Source: an uncultured Clostridia bacterium (lineage in GTDB: Bacteria; Bacillota; Clostridia; Oscillospirales; CAG-382). Taken from it: a DNA stretch of 5,393 nt. A model generated the notes under the pieces. It ran no database searches, was not told where the DNA came from, and saw only the letters and a program-made list of their open reading frames with translations. Shown here piece by piece: positions 1-5,393 of this stretch. The stretch lies in NCBI GenBank assembly GCA_905235695.1, contig CAJOMW010000086.1, forward strand, positions 1 to 5,393, written 5' to 3'. Both the position numbers and the translations under genes were made by a program. Position 1 is the first letter of the stretch, and each line of letters opens with the position of its first letter.

Positions 1-1334
1 GCCGGTATTCTTCCGCCCCTCTTCACGAAGTCTGCGCTCGAATATGTGTTTACCGGCATTACCGGGCAATATCCGAGAAGTCCGCCGAACTCCACGGAGT
101 CGCCAACCTTCTTGCCGTACGCCGGGATAAGTCTTACCGCCGTCGTCTTGCCGTTTATCATGCCTATTGCCGCTTCGTCTGCGATTATCGCCGATATCGT
201 CTCCTCCGGGACGTCTCCGGGAACGGCTATCATGTCAAGTCCGACAGAGCAAACCGACGTCATCGCCTCGAGCTTTTCTATTGTGAGTGCGCCGCACGCC
301 GCCGCATCTATCATGCCCTTGTCCTCCGACACCGGTATGAAGGCGCCCGAGAGTCCGCCGACGTGTGACGACGCCATCGCTCCGCCCTTCTTAACGGCGT
401 CGTTGAGCATTGCAAGCGCCGCCGTGGTTCCGTGCGTTCCGCATTTTTCGAGCCCCATGGCTTCGAGTATGTGCGCTACCGAGTCGCCTATCGCCGGTGT
501 TGGTGCGAGCGAGAGGTCGACTATTCCGAAAGGCACTCCGAGCCTCTCCGACGCCTCGTGCGCCACGAGCTGTCCCATGCGTGTTACCTTGAACGCCGTC
601 TTTTTTATTGTGTCCGCCAGCTCCGAGAAAGAACAATCTCCTGCTCTCTCTATTGCGCTTCTTACAACGCCCGGGCCTGACACTCCGACGTTTATCACAC
701 ATTCCGGCTCGCCTACTCCGTGGAATGCGCCCGCCATGAACGGGTTATCCTCCGGCGCATTTGCAAACACAACGAACTTTGCGCAGCCTATCGAGCCGCT
801 GTCCCTTGTGAGATATGCGAGGTCTTTAACTATCTTTCCGCACTTGTTTACTGCGTCCATGTCGATGCCGCATCTCGTCGAGCCTACGTTTATGCTCGAG
901 CACACCCTCTCGGTGGCGGCTATCGCCTCCGGCACTGCGTCAAAGAATGCGAGCTCCTTTTTTGTCATGCCCTTCTGGACGAGAGCGGAAAAGCCGCCTA
1001 TAAAGTTTACGCCGAGCGTATGAGCCGCCCTATCCAGCGTCTTTGCGGCGAGTATATAGTCCTCTTTGGTATTCAGTCCGCCCACCTGTGAGATGGGGGT
1101 GACCGAAACACGCTTGTTTATTATCGGTATGCCGTATTCCTTCTCTATGTCTGCGCCGACCTTCACAAGGTTCTTTGCGTAAGAAGTTACCTTATTATAT
1201 ATATTATCGCAGGTCTGCTCCGCCGTGCCGCCCGCACAGTCGATGAGGGAGATTCCCATAGTTATCGTGCGGACGTCCAGGTGCTCCTCCCGTATCATGT
1301 TTATTGTTTCGAGTACGTCGTTTATGTTTATCAT
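1..1334 (-). CDS. PFL family protein (DUF711/UPF0210), 3' end cut by window edge
   Basis: I translated this frame by hand on the minus strand; it is open from the ATG at 1334 to base 1, giving 444 residues. UPF0210 proteins are usually about 450 residues and end shortly after an RGGRIPAP-like motif; here the last residues are KRGGRIPA, so only a handful of codons are missing. Family hallmarks seen: the N-terminal TITMGISLIDC (about residues 23-33), FANAPEDNPFMAGAFHG near 189-205, a conserved GTHGTTAALAML block near 299, and SSHVGGLSGAFIP near 320. The family has a pyruvate-formate-lyase-like fold, but I see no glycyl-radical RVxG motif at the C-terminus and no adjacent Cys-Cys pair, so radical chemistry is not supported. 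Function is unknown. Start choice: AAGGA lies nine bases upstream. It follows the ACT-domain gene by 28 bp in the same operon, an arrangement known in many Firmicutes. The protein is probably cytosolic. Confidence 0.95.
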   Translation of the reverse strand, partial: MININDVLETINMIREEHLDVRTITMGISLIDCAGGTAEQTCDNIYNKVTSYAKNLVKVGADIEKEYGIPIINKRVSVTPISQVGGLNTKEDYILAAKTLDRAAHTLGVNFIGGFSALVQKGMTKKELAFFDAVPEAIAATERVCSSINVGSTRCGIDMDAVNKCGKIVKDLAYLTRDSGSIGCAKFVVFANAPEDNPFMAGAFHGVGEPECVINVGVSGPGVVRSAIERAGDCSFSELADTIKKTAFKVTRMGQLVAHEASERLGVPFGIVDLSLAPTPAIGDSVAHILEAMGLEKCGTHGTTAALAMLNDAVKKGGAMASSHVGGLSGAFIPVSEDKGMIDAAACGALTIEKLEAMTSVCSVGLDMIAVPGDVPEETISAIIADEAAIGMINGKTTAVRLIPAYGKKVGDSVEFGGLLGYCPVMPVNTYSSADFVKRGGRIP

Positions 1335-1362
1335 ATATTTTCGTCCTTAAACCTCAAAAATG

Positions 1363-1629
1363 TCAGATCCTGTGCATGGAATTGAAAATATCCTCGTGCA
1401 TTGCCTGTATTATAAGCCCGTTTTCCTTGCCGAGAACGTTCATCGCATCTACGAACTCTCCGAAATTCACGTTCTCCTCAAATTCGAGCAGCATTATCAT
1501 CGCAAAATACTCGCCTACGACGCTCTGCGAAATATCTACTATGTTAGCCCCGTACTCGCTGCACTTTGCGCTCACCTTTGCGATTATGCCCTTAGCGTCC
1601 TTTGCGGTAACAGTAACGACTGCCTTCAA
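1363..1629 (-). CDS. ACT domain-containing protein (UPF0237)
   Basis: An 88-residue single ACT domain covering nearly the whole chain. The N-terminus MKAVVTVTAKDAKGIIAKVS and the following ANIVDISQSVVGEYFAMIML match the beta-alpha-beta ACT pattern, with the Gly of KDAKG (residue 14) at the usual ligand-binding turn. ACT domains bind amino acids or similar small ligands and dimerise; the ligand of UPF0237 proteins is unknown. The start is TTG at 1629-1627: it gives the family's normal MKAV beginning, AAAGGA sits ten bases upstream, and the only nearby ATG (1638) opens a two-codon frame that stops at once. It is the first gene of an operon with the PFL-family protein, suggesting, by inference only, that it senses a ligand for that partner. 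A strong promoter lies about 36 bp upstream. Confidence 0.93.
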   Translation of the reverse strand: MKAVVTVTAKDAKGIIAKVSAKCSEYGANIVDISQSVVGEYFAMIMLLEFEENVNFGEFVDAMNVLGKENGLIIQAMHEDIFNSMHRI

Positions 1630-1664
1630 TTATATCATTTCCTTTCGTTTTGAGCTTTGAGTTT

Positions 1665-1693
1665 ATTATACTACACTTTTAGGAGGTTTTCAA
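1665..1693 (-). promoter_or_regulatory. Sigma-70-type promoter of the ACT/PFL operon
   Basis: Read on the minus strand, TTGAAA (1693-1688) is followed after exactly 17 bp by a perfect TATAAT (1670-1665). The expected transcription start near 1658 leaves a leader of about 29 bases before the TTG start codon, enough for the AAAGGA ribosome site but not for a riboswitch. Confidence 0.82.
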
Positions 1694-1773
1694 TAGATAG
1701 GCGAATGTTTTTTGTCTGTTTGCGCCGTTTTGTCTGCATTTATAAAACAATTTCAATATTAACATTTTCCCTG

Positions 1774-1802
1774 TTGCACTATTAACAAAAAAACCGTATA
1801 AT
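1774..1802 (+). promoter_or_regulatory. Sigma-70-type promoter of the membrane protein/hydrolase operon
   Basis: TTGCAC (1774-1779), a 17-bp spacer, then a perfect TATAAT (1797-1802). The start of transcription should fall near 1809, about 20 bases before the ATG at 1829, so the leader is short. This also argues against the in-frame upstream TTG at 1805, which would lie at or before the transcript start. The promoter diverges from that of the ACT/PFL operon; the two -35 boxes are separated by 80 bp of AT-rich DNA. Confidence 0.82.
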
Positions 1803-1828
1803 ACTTGCAAAGAAACGGGGGAAAGAGC

Positions 1829-2329
1829 ATGGAAAACAACGAAGCTTCATATAACGGCTACTGCGAATATCTCACGCCGGTAAAGGCTACGGGGAAGATA
1901 AAGGCGGTTCGTGCAGTCATAACAGTGCTTGCCGTCGCTTTATCGGCTCTTGCACTCATACTGACATTTCCGACCGTGCCTGTCGTCGGTTTTCTGCTCG
2001 TTTTGGTAATAGCCTTCTTTGCCCGGCTTGCGTGGCAGTACACCAAGATAGAGTACGAGTATACGATAGCGACGGGCGAGCTCGAGCTGTCGAAGATATA
2101 CGGCGCAAGGAGCAGGAGGGTAATTCTGAGCATCGGAATGAGCGACGTTGCCGAAATATTTCCGCTTTCAAGGCTGGGAAACCGCAGCGAAAACATTCTG
2201 TTTGCCTGCGGCAGGGACGACGGTGACGCCTACTGCCTTAAATACGACGGCGGAATACTCGTAATATCCGCACCCGAAAGAACAAAGGCCTGTCTGAAGC
2301 ACTACAAGCGCAGTGCATTTTTTGAATGA
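1829..2329 (+). CDS. Two-TM membrane protein of unknown function (possibly DUF6106-like)
   Basis: 166 residues. A short polar N-terminus (1-25, with several Tyr and acidic residues) is followed by a hydrophobic hairpin, about 27-46 and 49-69, joined by a tight FPTVP turn, and then a soluble domain of about 95 residues beginning KIEYEYTIATGELELSKIYG. That layout, two adjacent helices followed by a beta-rich domain with an EYxYT...GELxLxKIYG-R-R start, resembles clostridial DUF6106 proteins and, more loosely, membrane-anchored bacterial PH-like domains; the family name is from memory. The soluble part contains no catalytic motif I can recognise. The ATG is chosen because GGGGGAAAG lies just upstream and the promoter leaves no room for an earlier start. 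The stop overlaps the first possible ATG of the hydrolase gene (ATGA), so the two are co-transcribed and probably translationally coupled. Confidence 0.85.
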   Translation: MENNEASYNGYCEYLTPVKATGKIKAVRAVITVLAVALSALALILTFPTVPVVGFLLVLVIAFFARLAWQYTKIEYEYTIATGELELSKIYGARSRRVILSIGMSDVAEIFPLSRLGNRSENILFACGRDDGDAYCLKYDGGILVISAPERTKACLKHYKRSAFFE

Positions 2330-2340
2330 GAGAGGTAAAA

Positions 2341-3141
2341 ATGATAATAGATTTTCACACACACGCTTTTCCCGACAGCCTCGCCCCGAGAGCTATACCC
2401 GCCCTTGCCGAGAGCTCGTCTCTCACGCCCAATCACGACGGGACGATTTGCGGCCTGACAAAGGCGCTGGACGAGAGCGGAGTTGAAAAGGCGGTCGTGC
2501 TGTCTATCGCAACAAAGCCTCACCAGGAGAACTCCGTAAACACTTTTGCGATAAGTCTTCTCGAAAATCCGAGGATAATCCCCTTCGGCTCTGTGTTTCC
2601 CGGGAGCGACACGTGGCGTGAGCAGCTCGCTCGCCTCCGAGACGCCGGGATAAAGGGCATAAAGCTGCACCCGGAGTATCAGGGGTTTTTCATAGATTCG
2701 GACGATGCAATGCCGATTTACGAAGAGTGCGGAAAGCTGGGGCTTATAGTCACATTCCACGCCGGCGCCGACGCCGCATTTCCCCCTCCCGTACACGCTT
2801 CCCCCGAGCGGCTGAGCTTTGTGTGCTCCTCTTTTCCGAGCACCACCTTTACAGCCGCCCATTTCGGAGGCTACGGGATATGGGACGAGGTCGCATCTAA
2901 GCTGAAAGGTCACGACAATCTGTACATTGACACGTCCATGACGCAGACGGCGGATAGGATAGAACGAAAGACGGCTCTTCGCATACTGAAAACTCACGGC
3001 ACAGAGCACATACTTTTCGGGAGCGACTCGCCGTGGGAAAAGCAGAGCGATTCGATGAGATTTGTTAGGTCTTTCGGGCTGTCGGATAGCGACGAAGAGC
3101 TTATATTCTCAAAAAACGCAAAAAGGATACTGAATATATGA
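2341..3141 (+). CDS. TIM-barrel metal-dependent hydrolase (amidohydrolase 2 family)
   Basis: 266 residues, a usual size for the compact COG2159-type amidohydrolases that include ACMSD-like decarboxylases. Predicted metal ligands are in order: HTH near the N-terminus (His6, His8 in DFHTHAFPD), His140 in VTFHAG, His174 in AAHFGG, and Asp229 in LFGSDSPW. KGIKLHPEYQG (105-115) is the conserved strand before the catalytic centre. The set fits a mononuclear metal enzyme that hydrolyses or decarboxylates a small substrate; the substrate cannot be told from sequence. No signal peptide or membrane segment is visible, so it should be cytosolic. I prefer ATG 2341 over the in-frame ATG at 2326: GAGAGG lies five bases ahead of 2341, and family members begin with a short MIIDFHTH-type strand. 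It is the second gene of an operon with the two-TM protein and is followed at once by a terminator. Confidence 0.93.
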   Translation: MIIDFHTHAFPDSLAPRAIPALAESSSLTPNHDGTICGLTKALDESGVEKAVVLSIATKPHQENSVNTFAISLLENPRIIPFGSVFPGSDTWREQLARLRDAGIKGIKLHPEYQGFFIDSDDAMPIYEECGKLGLIVTFHAGADAAFPPPVHASPERLSFVCSSFPSTTFTAAHFGGYGIWDEVASKLKGHDNLYIDTSMTQTADRIERKTALRILKTHGTEHILFGSDSPWEKQSDSMRFVRSFGLSDSDEELIFSKNAKRILNI

Positions 3142-3144
3142 TAA

Positions 3145-3174
3145 AGACGGCGCGAATCTGCGCCGTCTCTTTTT
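3145..3174 (+). terminator. Rho-independent terminator of the hydrolase operon
   Basis: AGACGGCGC (3145-3153) pairs perfectly with GCGCCGTCT (3160-3168) around the loop GAATCT, followed by CTTTTT. It begins four bases after the hydrolase stop codon. On the opposite strand the tail has only three T residues, so action on the convergent permease transcript is possible but weaker. Confidence 0.9.
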
Positions 3175-3198
3175 ATCTTATATTTTATCTGTAATATG

Positions 3199-3222
3199 TA
3201 TACCGGTATATCTTATACCGGT
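3199..3222. repeat. TATACCGGT repeat / palindrome between convergent genes
   Basis: TATACCGGTATA (3199-3210) is a perfect 12-bp palindrome, and TATACCGGT recurs at 3214-3222, a direct repeat with a 15-bp period. The arms ACCGGTATA (3202-3210) and TATACCGGT (3214-3222) can also form a 9-bp hairpin with a three-base loop. It lies ten bases beyond the stop of the permease gene. A TTTTAA tail follows on the plus strand only, so it may be a weak second terminator for plus-strand transcription or a 3' stem for the permease mRNA; a protein-binding site is the alternative. Confidence 0.6.
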
Positions 3223-3231
3223 TTTAAAATG

Positions 3232-4380
3232 TCACGGCGCAAAATGTTTTACAAGCATCATAACCGCCGTAAGGAAAGCAAGGAACGAAAAGTTAAAGGC
3301 TGAAAACTGCGCTATGTATCTTCCCGCCTTGCCGGGATTATGCGAGACGTACTCGCGGAAAGTTATAAGGCTCGCAAGCGAGGCTATCAGTGTTCCCACG
3401 CCTCCGATATTCACGCCAACCAGAAGATCGGCGTAGTTTTTCGTAAACTGCGAGAGCAGTATCGCAGACGGCACGTTGCTTATGAACTGGCAAGAGAGCG
3501 TACTGAAAAGGAGAGTGCTTCTCTCCATAAGTGCGGAGAGAAAATCACGCACAACATCTATTCTCGCCATGTTGCCGGCAAATATAAAGAAGAACACGAA
3601 GGTCAGAAGCAGCGGATAGTCCACCATCTTCAGCGCCTTTCTGTCTGCAAAAAGCAAAACCGCAGGTATCACAATAAGTCCTATCCAGTAGGGTATGCCT
3701 CTGAAAACTATTGCTATTGCAAGTGCAAAAAGAGCAAGATACAGCGCCGTACGGAGCGGCGAGAGGACTATTTTCTCGTCTTCAAGGCAGAGCGGCTCTT
3801 TCTTTACAAACACGATGCAGCAGACCGTTATCAGAAATACCGACAGCGCAAACGGCAGAGCCATGATCGACATGAATTCGGACGTCGGTATCGAAAATTT
3901 GGTATACAAATAAAGGTTCTGAGGGTTGCCGAACGGCGTCAGCATACCGCCGAGGTTTGCGGCAATGTTCTGCATGATGAACGTGAACGCCATGTATTTT
4001 TGCTTTCCTGTGGAGGTGAGTAAAATATATCCGAGCGGAAGAAAGGTTAGGAGCGCCATGTCGTTTGCGATGAGCATAGAGCCTATAAACGTGACGCAGA
4101 CGAGGGCGAGTATGCAGTACCTTGCATTTTTGAAGGTTCGCACGACCTTTCTCGCCAGCATATAGAAGAAATTTATATTTTTCAGTGCGCAGACGACCGC
4201 AAGAACGCAGAAAAGGCAGGTCAGCGTCTTGTAGTCGAAGTATCCGAGATACTCTTTGTCGATCGGGACTATCAGGCTTGTTATGACAGCTAAAATCAGA
4301 GCTGTGAGCATAACGGCGTTCTTTTTTATAAAGTCCGCTTTGGCGGAATGTTTCGGGGCTTTTGGATATGCTTTCGTCAT
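3232..4380 (-). CDS. SLC13/ArsB/NhaD-type (ion transporter superfamily) permease
   Basis: 382 residues, almost entirely hydrophobic, with roughly ten membrane segments after a basic cytoplasmic N-terminus (residues 1-20). Diagnostic motifs come as two inverted-repeat halves: ANDMALLTFLPLG (105-117) and NLGGMLTPFGNPQNLYLY (142-159) in the first; SNVPSAILL (301-309) and GVNIGGVGTLIASLASLI (322-339) in the second. These match the re-entrant ligand-binding regions of ArsB/NhaD/SLC13 carriers. It probably moves an anion (a carboxylate or oxyanion) with Na+ or H+; the substrate is not decided by sequence. Arsenite export is not supported, as no ars gene is near. It is somewhat short for the family (often 400 or more residues) but both halves are present, so I regard it as intact. 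The ATG is preceded by AAAGGA at seven bases. It is a single-gene unit, divergent from the small protein/protease pair. Confidence 0.9.
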   Translation of the reverse strand: MTKAYPKAPKHSAKADFIKKNAVMLTALILAVITSLIVPIDKEYLGYFDYKTLTCLFCVLAVVCALKNINFFYMLARKVVRTFKNARYCILALVCVTFIGSMLIANDMALLTFLPLGYILLTSTGKQKYMAFTFIMQNIAANLGGMLTPFGNPQNLYLYTKFSIPTSEFMSIMALPFALSVFLITVCCIVFVKKEPLCLEDEKIVLSPLRTALYLALFALAIAIVFRGIPYWIGLIVIPAVLLFADRKALKMVDYPLLLTFVFFFIFAGNMARIDVVRDFLSALMERSTLLFSTLSCQFISNVPSAILLSQFTKNYADLLVGVNIGGVGTLIASLASLITFREYVSHNPGKAGRYIAQFSAFNFSFLAFLTAVMMLVKHFAP

Positions 4381-4427
4381 TATTTTTTCCTTTGCTTTAT
4401 TGAGTTATTTTATGGGTTAAAAATAAA

Positions 4428-4433
4428 TATAAT
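4428..4433 (+). promoter_or_regulatory. Probable -10 box for the small protein/protease operon
   Basis: TATAAT at 4428-4433 sits in the 85-bp AT-rich divergent gap, about 32 bases before the ATG at 4466. At the 17-bp position the -35 sequence is only TTATTT (4405-4410), a weak match, so an activator or a different sigma factor may help. The permease promoter must lie in the same gap on the minus strand (a TAAAAT at 4412-4407 is a candidate with a poor -35), so the two promoters probably overlap. Confidence 0.45.
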
Positions 4434-4465
4434 ATATTGATGACTTAAAGAAGGAGATGCTTCCG

Positions 4466-4690
4466 ATGAAAAAGGCTCTGTTATTTCAGATTATACTCTG
4501 CGCTCTCATTATATCGGCGTCGCTTTACGTGAGATATGCCCAAAGCATCAGTGTGTCGACAATGTCGACCTTTGCAGGCAATTCGGAAAATGCCGTCTTT
4601 GGCTTCTCCGGCAACCTCACGTTCTCCGACCTTGCCGCAAGAGTGAGCGAATGCAACGACGTTTCGGGCGGCGGCGAGGTAGAGCCGTAA
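4466..4690 (+). CDS. Small single-pass membrane or secreted protein preceding the M50 protease
   Basis: 74 residues that I do not recognise. An MKK start and a hydrophobic helix (about residues 4-22) form a signal peptide or signal anchor; about 50 polar residues follow, rich in Ser, Asn and Gly, containing FSGNLTFSDLAARV and ending GGGEVEP. If the helix stays uncleaved the tail lies outside the membrane; a YAQ-S junction near 24-27 could be a weak cleavage site. The start is ATG 4466, not 4457: AAGGAG ends directly against 4457 but lies nine bases before 4466. The TAA overlaps the protease ATG (TAATG), a sign of translational coupling. A small membrane partner, inhibitor or substrate of the protease would fit, but this is inference. 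It could also be the remaining N-terminal part of a longer SpoIVFA-like protein, since no M23 or LytM domain follows. Confidence 0.78.
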   Translation: MKKALLFQIILCALIISASLYVRYAQSISVSTMSTFAGNSENAVFGFSGNLTFSDLAARVSECNDVSGGGEVEP

Positions 4691-5295
4691 TGGCGCTTTT
4701 ATATATAAAGATACCGTTTACAAAGGTAAGGGTGAGCATTTTTGCCGTCATATTGATTTTGTCGCTCTTCTATGCGGATTTTTCGGTTTACACGGCGATA
4801 ATAATTATCAGCGCCGCGCTGCACGAAGTCGGGCATATTGTCTTTATGAAGGCTTTCGGCGTTGAAATATACGGCATAACAATACTTCCGACCGGGGCGG
4901 TCATTCGCTCAAACGCCGCATCTCTGCCGTATTCGAGGGAGATAGCGGTAGACGCCGGGGGCATCATCTTCAACCTTGTCTCCTCCCTTGCCGCTCTTGC
5001 GGCAAACCTCATTCTGCACGACTCGTATTCCCTGTTCTTCTATTTCTGCGGTACGCTTCTCGCCGCCGTAAATGCGCTCCCGATAAAGACGCTGGACGGA
5101 GGGCGGATAGCGACGGCGATCCTGTCTTCAAGGCTGGGAGTTGACAGTGCTCAGAGATACGTCGAGGCAATCTCCTATATATCTTTCGTTGCGCTGACCT
5201 TTGCGTCGCTGTGGCTGCTCACCGTGACCGGCTGCAATTTTTCCCTCATAGTACTTACGGTCTATATCTTTATATGCGCCTATGCAAAGGAGTGA
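4690..5295 (+). CDS. Site-2 protease, M50 family (SpoIVFB-like)
   Basis: 201 residues, the compact size of the SpoIVFB group. The zinc site is complete: HEVGH (His45, Glu46, His49) inside a membrane helix and Asp136 in the second motif NALPIKTLDGGR (128-139), which matches NxxPxxxLDGG. A GGIIFN segment (90-95) corresponds to the conserved Gly/Asn-containing loop between them. About five to six membrane segments are visible and there is no PDZ or CBS domain. Such enzymes cut membrane-embedded substrates, classically pro-sigma-K in sporulation for SpoIVFB, or anti-sigma factors; the actual substrate here is unknown. I chose ATG 4690 because it gives the normal short N-terminus and has GAGGT nine bases upstream; an in-frame ATG at 4651 would add an Arg-rich stretch read from within the preceding gene. 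It shares one base with the stop of the small-protein gene. Confidence 0.93.
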   Translation: MALLYIKIPFTKVRVSIFAVILILSLFYADFSVYTAIIIISAALHEVGHIVFMKAFGVEIYGITILPTGAVIRSNAASLPYSREIAVDAGGIIFNLVSSLAALAANLILHDSYSLFFYFCGTLLAAVNALPIKTLDGGRIATAILSSRLGVDSAQRYVEAISYISFVALTFASLWLLTVTGCNFSLIVLTVYIFICAYAKE

Positions 5296-5393
5296 TTTGC
5301 CACCGGCAAAAGCGCCGTTTTTGATGTTGCTCTGCCGAGCAAAGAGCAGCTACCAAAGCGCCGCTTTTGATGCTCATTTGATGGTTTACTGCT
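5296..5393. repeat. Hairpin-rich sequence with imperfect direct repeat, possible interspersed repeat element
   Basis: Starting at the protease stop, TTTGCC (5296-5301) pairs with GGCAAA (5305-5310), and TTGCTC (5327-5332) pairs with GAGCAA (5337-5342). AAAGCGCCGTTTTTGATG (5309-5326) recurs with one mismatch at 5355-5372, a 46-bp period. One plus-strand frame is open from TTG 5298 (with AAAGGAG five bases upstream) to the window end, about 32 codons, but its product, starting LPPAKAPF and rich in Ala, Ser and Cys, looks like translated repeat and not like a protein domain I know. No clear terminator for the protease operon is seen; the stretch continues past the window edge. Confidence 0.5.

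Noticed and set aside
46..1023. A 325-codon open frame on the plus strand across the PFL-family gene
   Set aside because: The minus-strand frame has clear family motifs over its whole length; the antisense frame is Pro/Ser/Ala/Thr-rich without a domain and arises from codon bias that avoids antisense stops.
1805..1828. TTG at 1805 as an upstream start of the two-TM protein
   Set aside because: It lies only three bases past the -10 box, at or before the predicted transcript start, and has no ribosome site; ATG 1829 has GGGGGAAAG upstream.
2167..2179. TTCAAGGCTGGGA shared with the protease gene near 5127-5139
   Set aside because: Both copies are in coding sequence and encode Ser-Arg-Leu-Gly; a 13-base match with no flanking similarity is likely chance and codon bias.
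2302..3009. A 235-codon minus-strand frame across the hydrolase gene
   Set aside because: It is an antisense shadow of the amidohydrolase, with no recognisable domain, and it crosses the junction of two well-supported plus-strand genes.
3340..4023. A 227-codon plus-strand frame across the permease gene
   Set aside because: Its product is extremely rich in Arg, Lys, His and Tyr, as expected from the antisense of a hydrophobic membrane protein, and the minus strand has the transporter motifs.
4554..4569. TGTCGAC repeated twice with a 9-bp period
   Set aside because: It is in frame within the small-protein gene, coding a Ser-Thr-Met-Ser-Thr run, and is too short to be more than a coding coincidence.
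4651..4689. ATG 4651 as the start of the M50 protease
   Set aside because: It would add an Arg-rich leader lying inside the small-protein gene; ATG 4690 has a ribosome site and gives the normal N-terminus.
5298..5393. A partial coding gene starting at TTG 5298 with AAAGGAG upstream
   Set aside because: The AAAGGAG belongs to the last codons of the protease, the product resembles no domain I know, and the DNA is dominated by repeats and hairpins; it is listed as a repeat instead.

Overview
The window looks like chromosomal DNA of a Bacillota (Firmicutes) member of the class Clostridia, probably an uncultured gut-type lineage. The signs are an ACT-domain/PFL-family (UPF0237/UPF0210) gene pair typical of Firmicutes and other anaerobes, strong AGGAG-type ribosome sites, near-consensus TTGnnn-17-TATAAT promoters, a Rho-independent terminator, a SpoIVFB-type site-2 protease, and moderate GC with heavy use of ATA for isoleucine. 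I see no phage, plasmid, IS or CRISPR signature. The taxonomic guess is inference.

Layout. (1) Bases 1-1629, minus strand: an operon of a small ACT-domain protein followed after 28 bp by a PFL-family (DUF711) protein whose last few codons run off the left edge; a strong promoter lies at 1665-1693. (2) Bases 1694-1773: a short spacer between two divergent, near-consensus promoters. (3) Bases 1829-3141, plus strand: a two-gene operon made of a two-TM membrane protein of unknown role and, after an ATGA overlap region, a TIM-barrel metal-dependent hydrolase (amidohydrolase 2 type), closed by a terminator at 3145-3174. (4) Bases 3232-4380, minus strand: an ArsB/NhaD/SLC13-type (ion transporter superfamily) permease, convergent with the hydrolase; the short convergent gap also carries a repeated TATACCGGT motif forming a palindrome. 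(5) Bases 4466-5295, plus strand: a 74-residue single-pass membrane or secreted protein translationally coupled (TAATG) to an M50 site-2 intramembrane protease. (6) Bases 5296-5393: a hairpin-rich stretch with an 18-bp imperfect direct repeat, probably the edge of an interspersed repeat element.

The genes do not form one pathway. They are four independent transcription units: two divergent pairs (ACT/PFL against membrane protein/hydrolase; permease against small protein/protease) and one convergent junction. The parts worth most attention are the small protein paired with the site-2 protease, which stands where a SpoIVFA-like regulator might be expected, and the unexplained repeat-like sequence at the right end.
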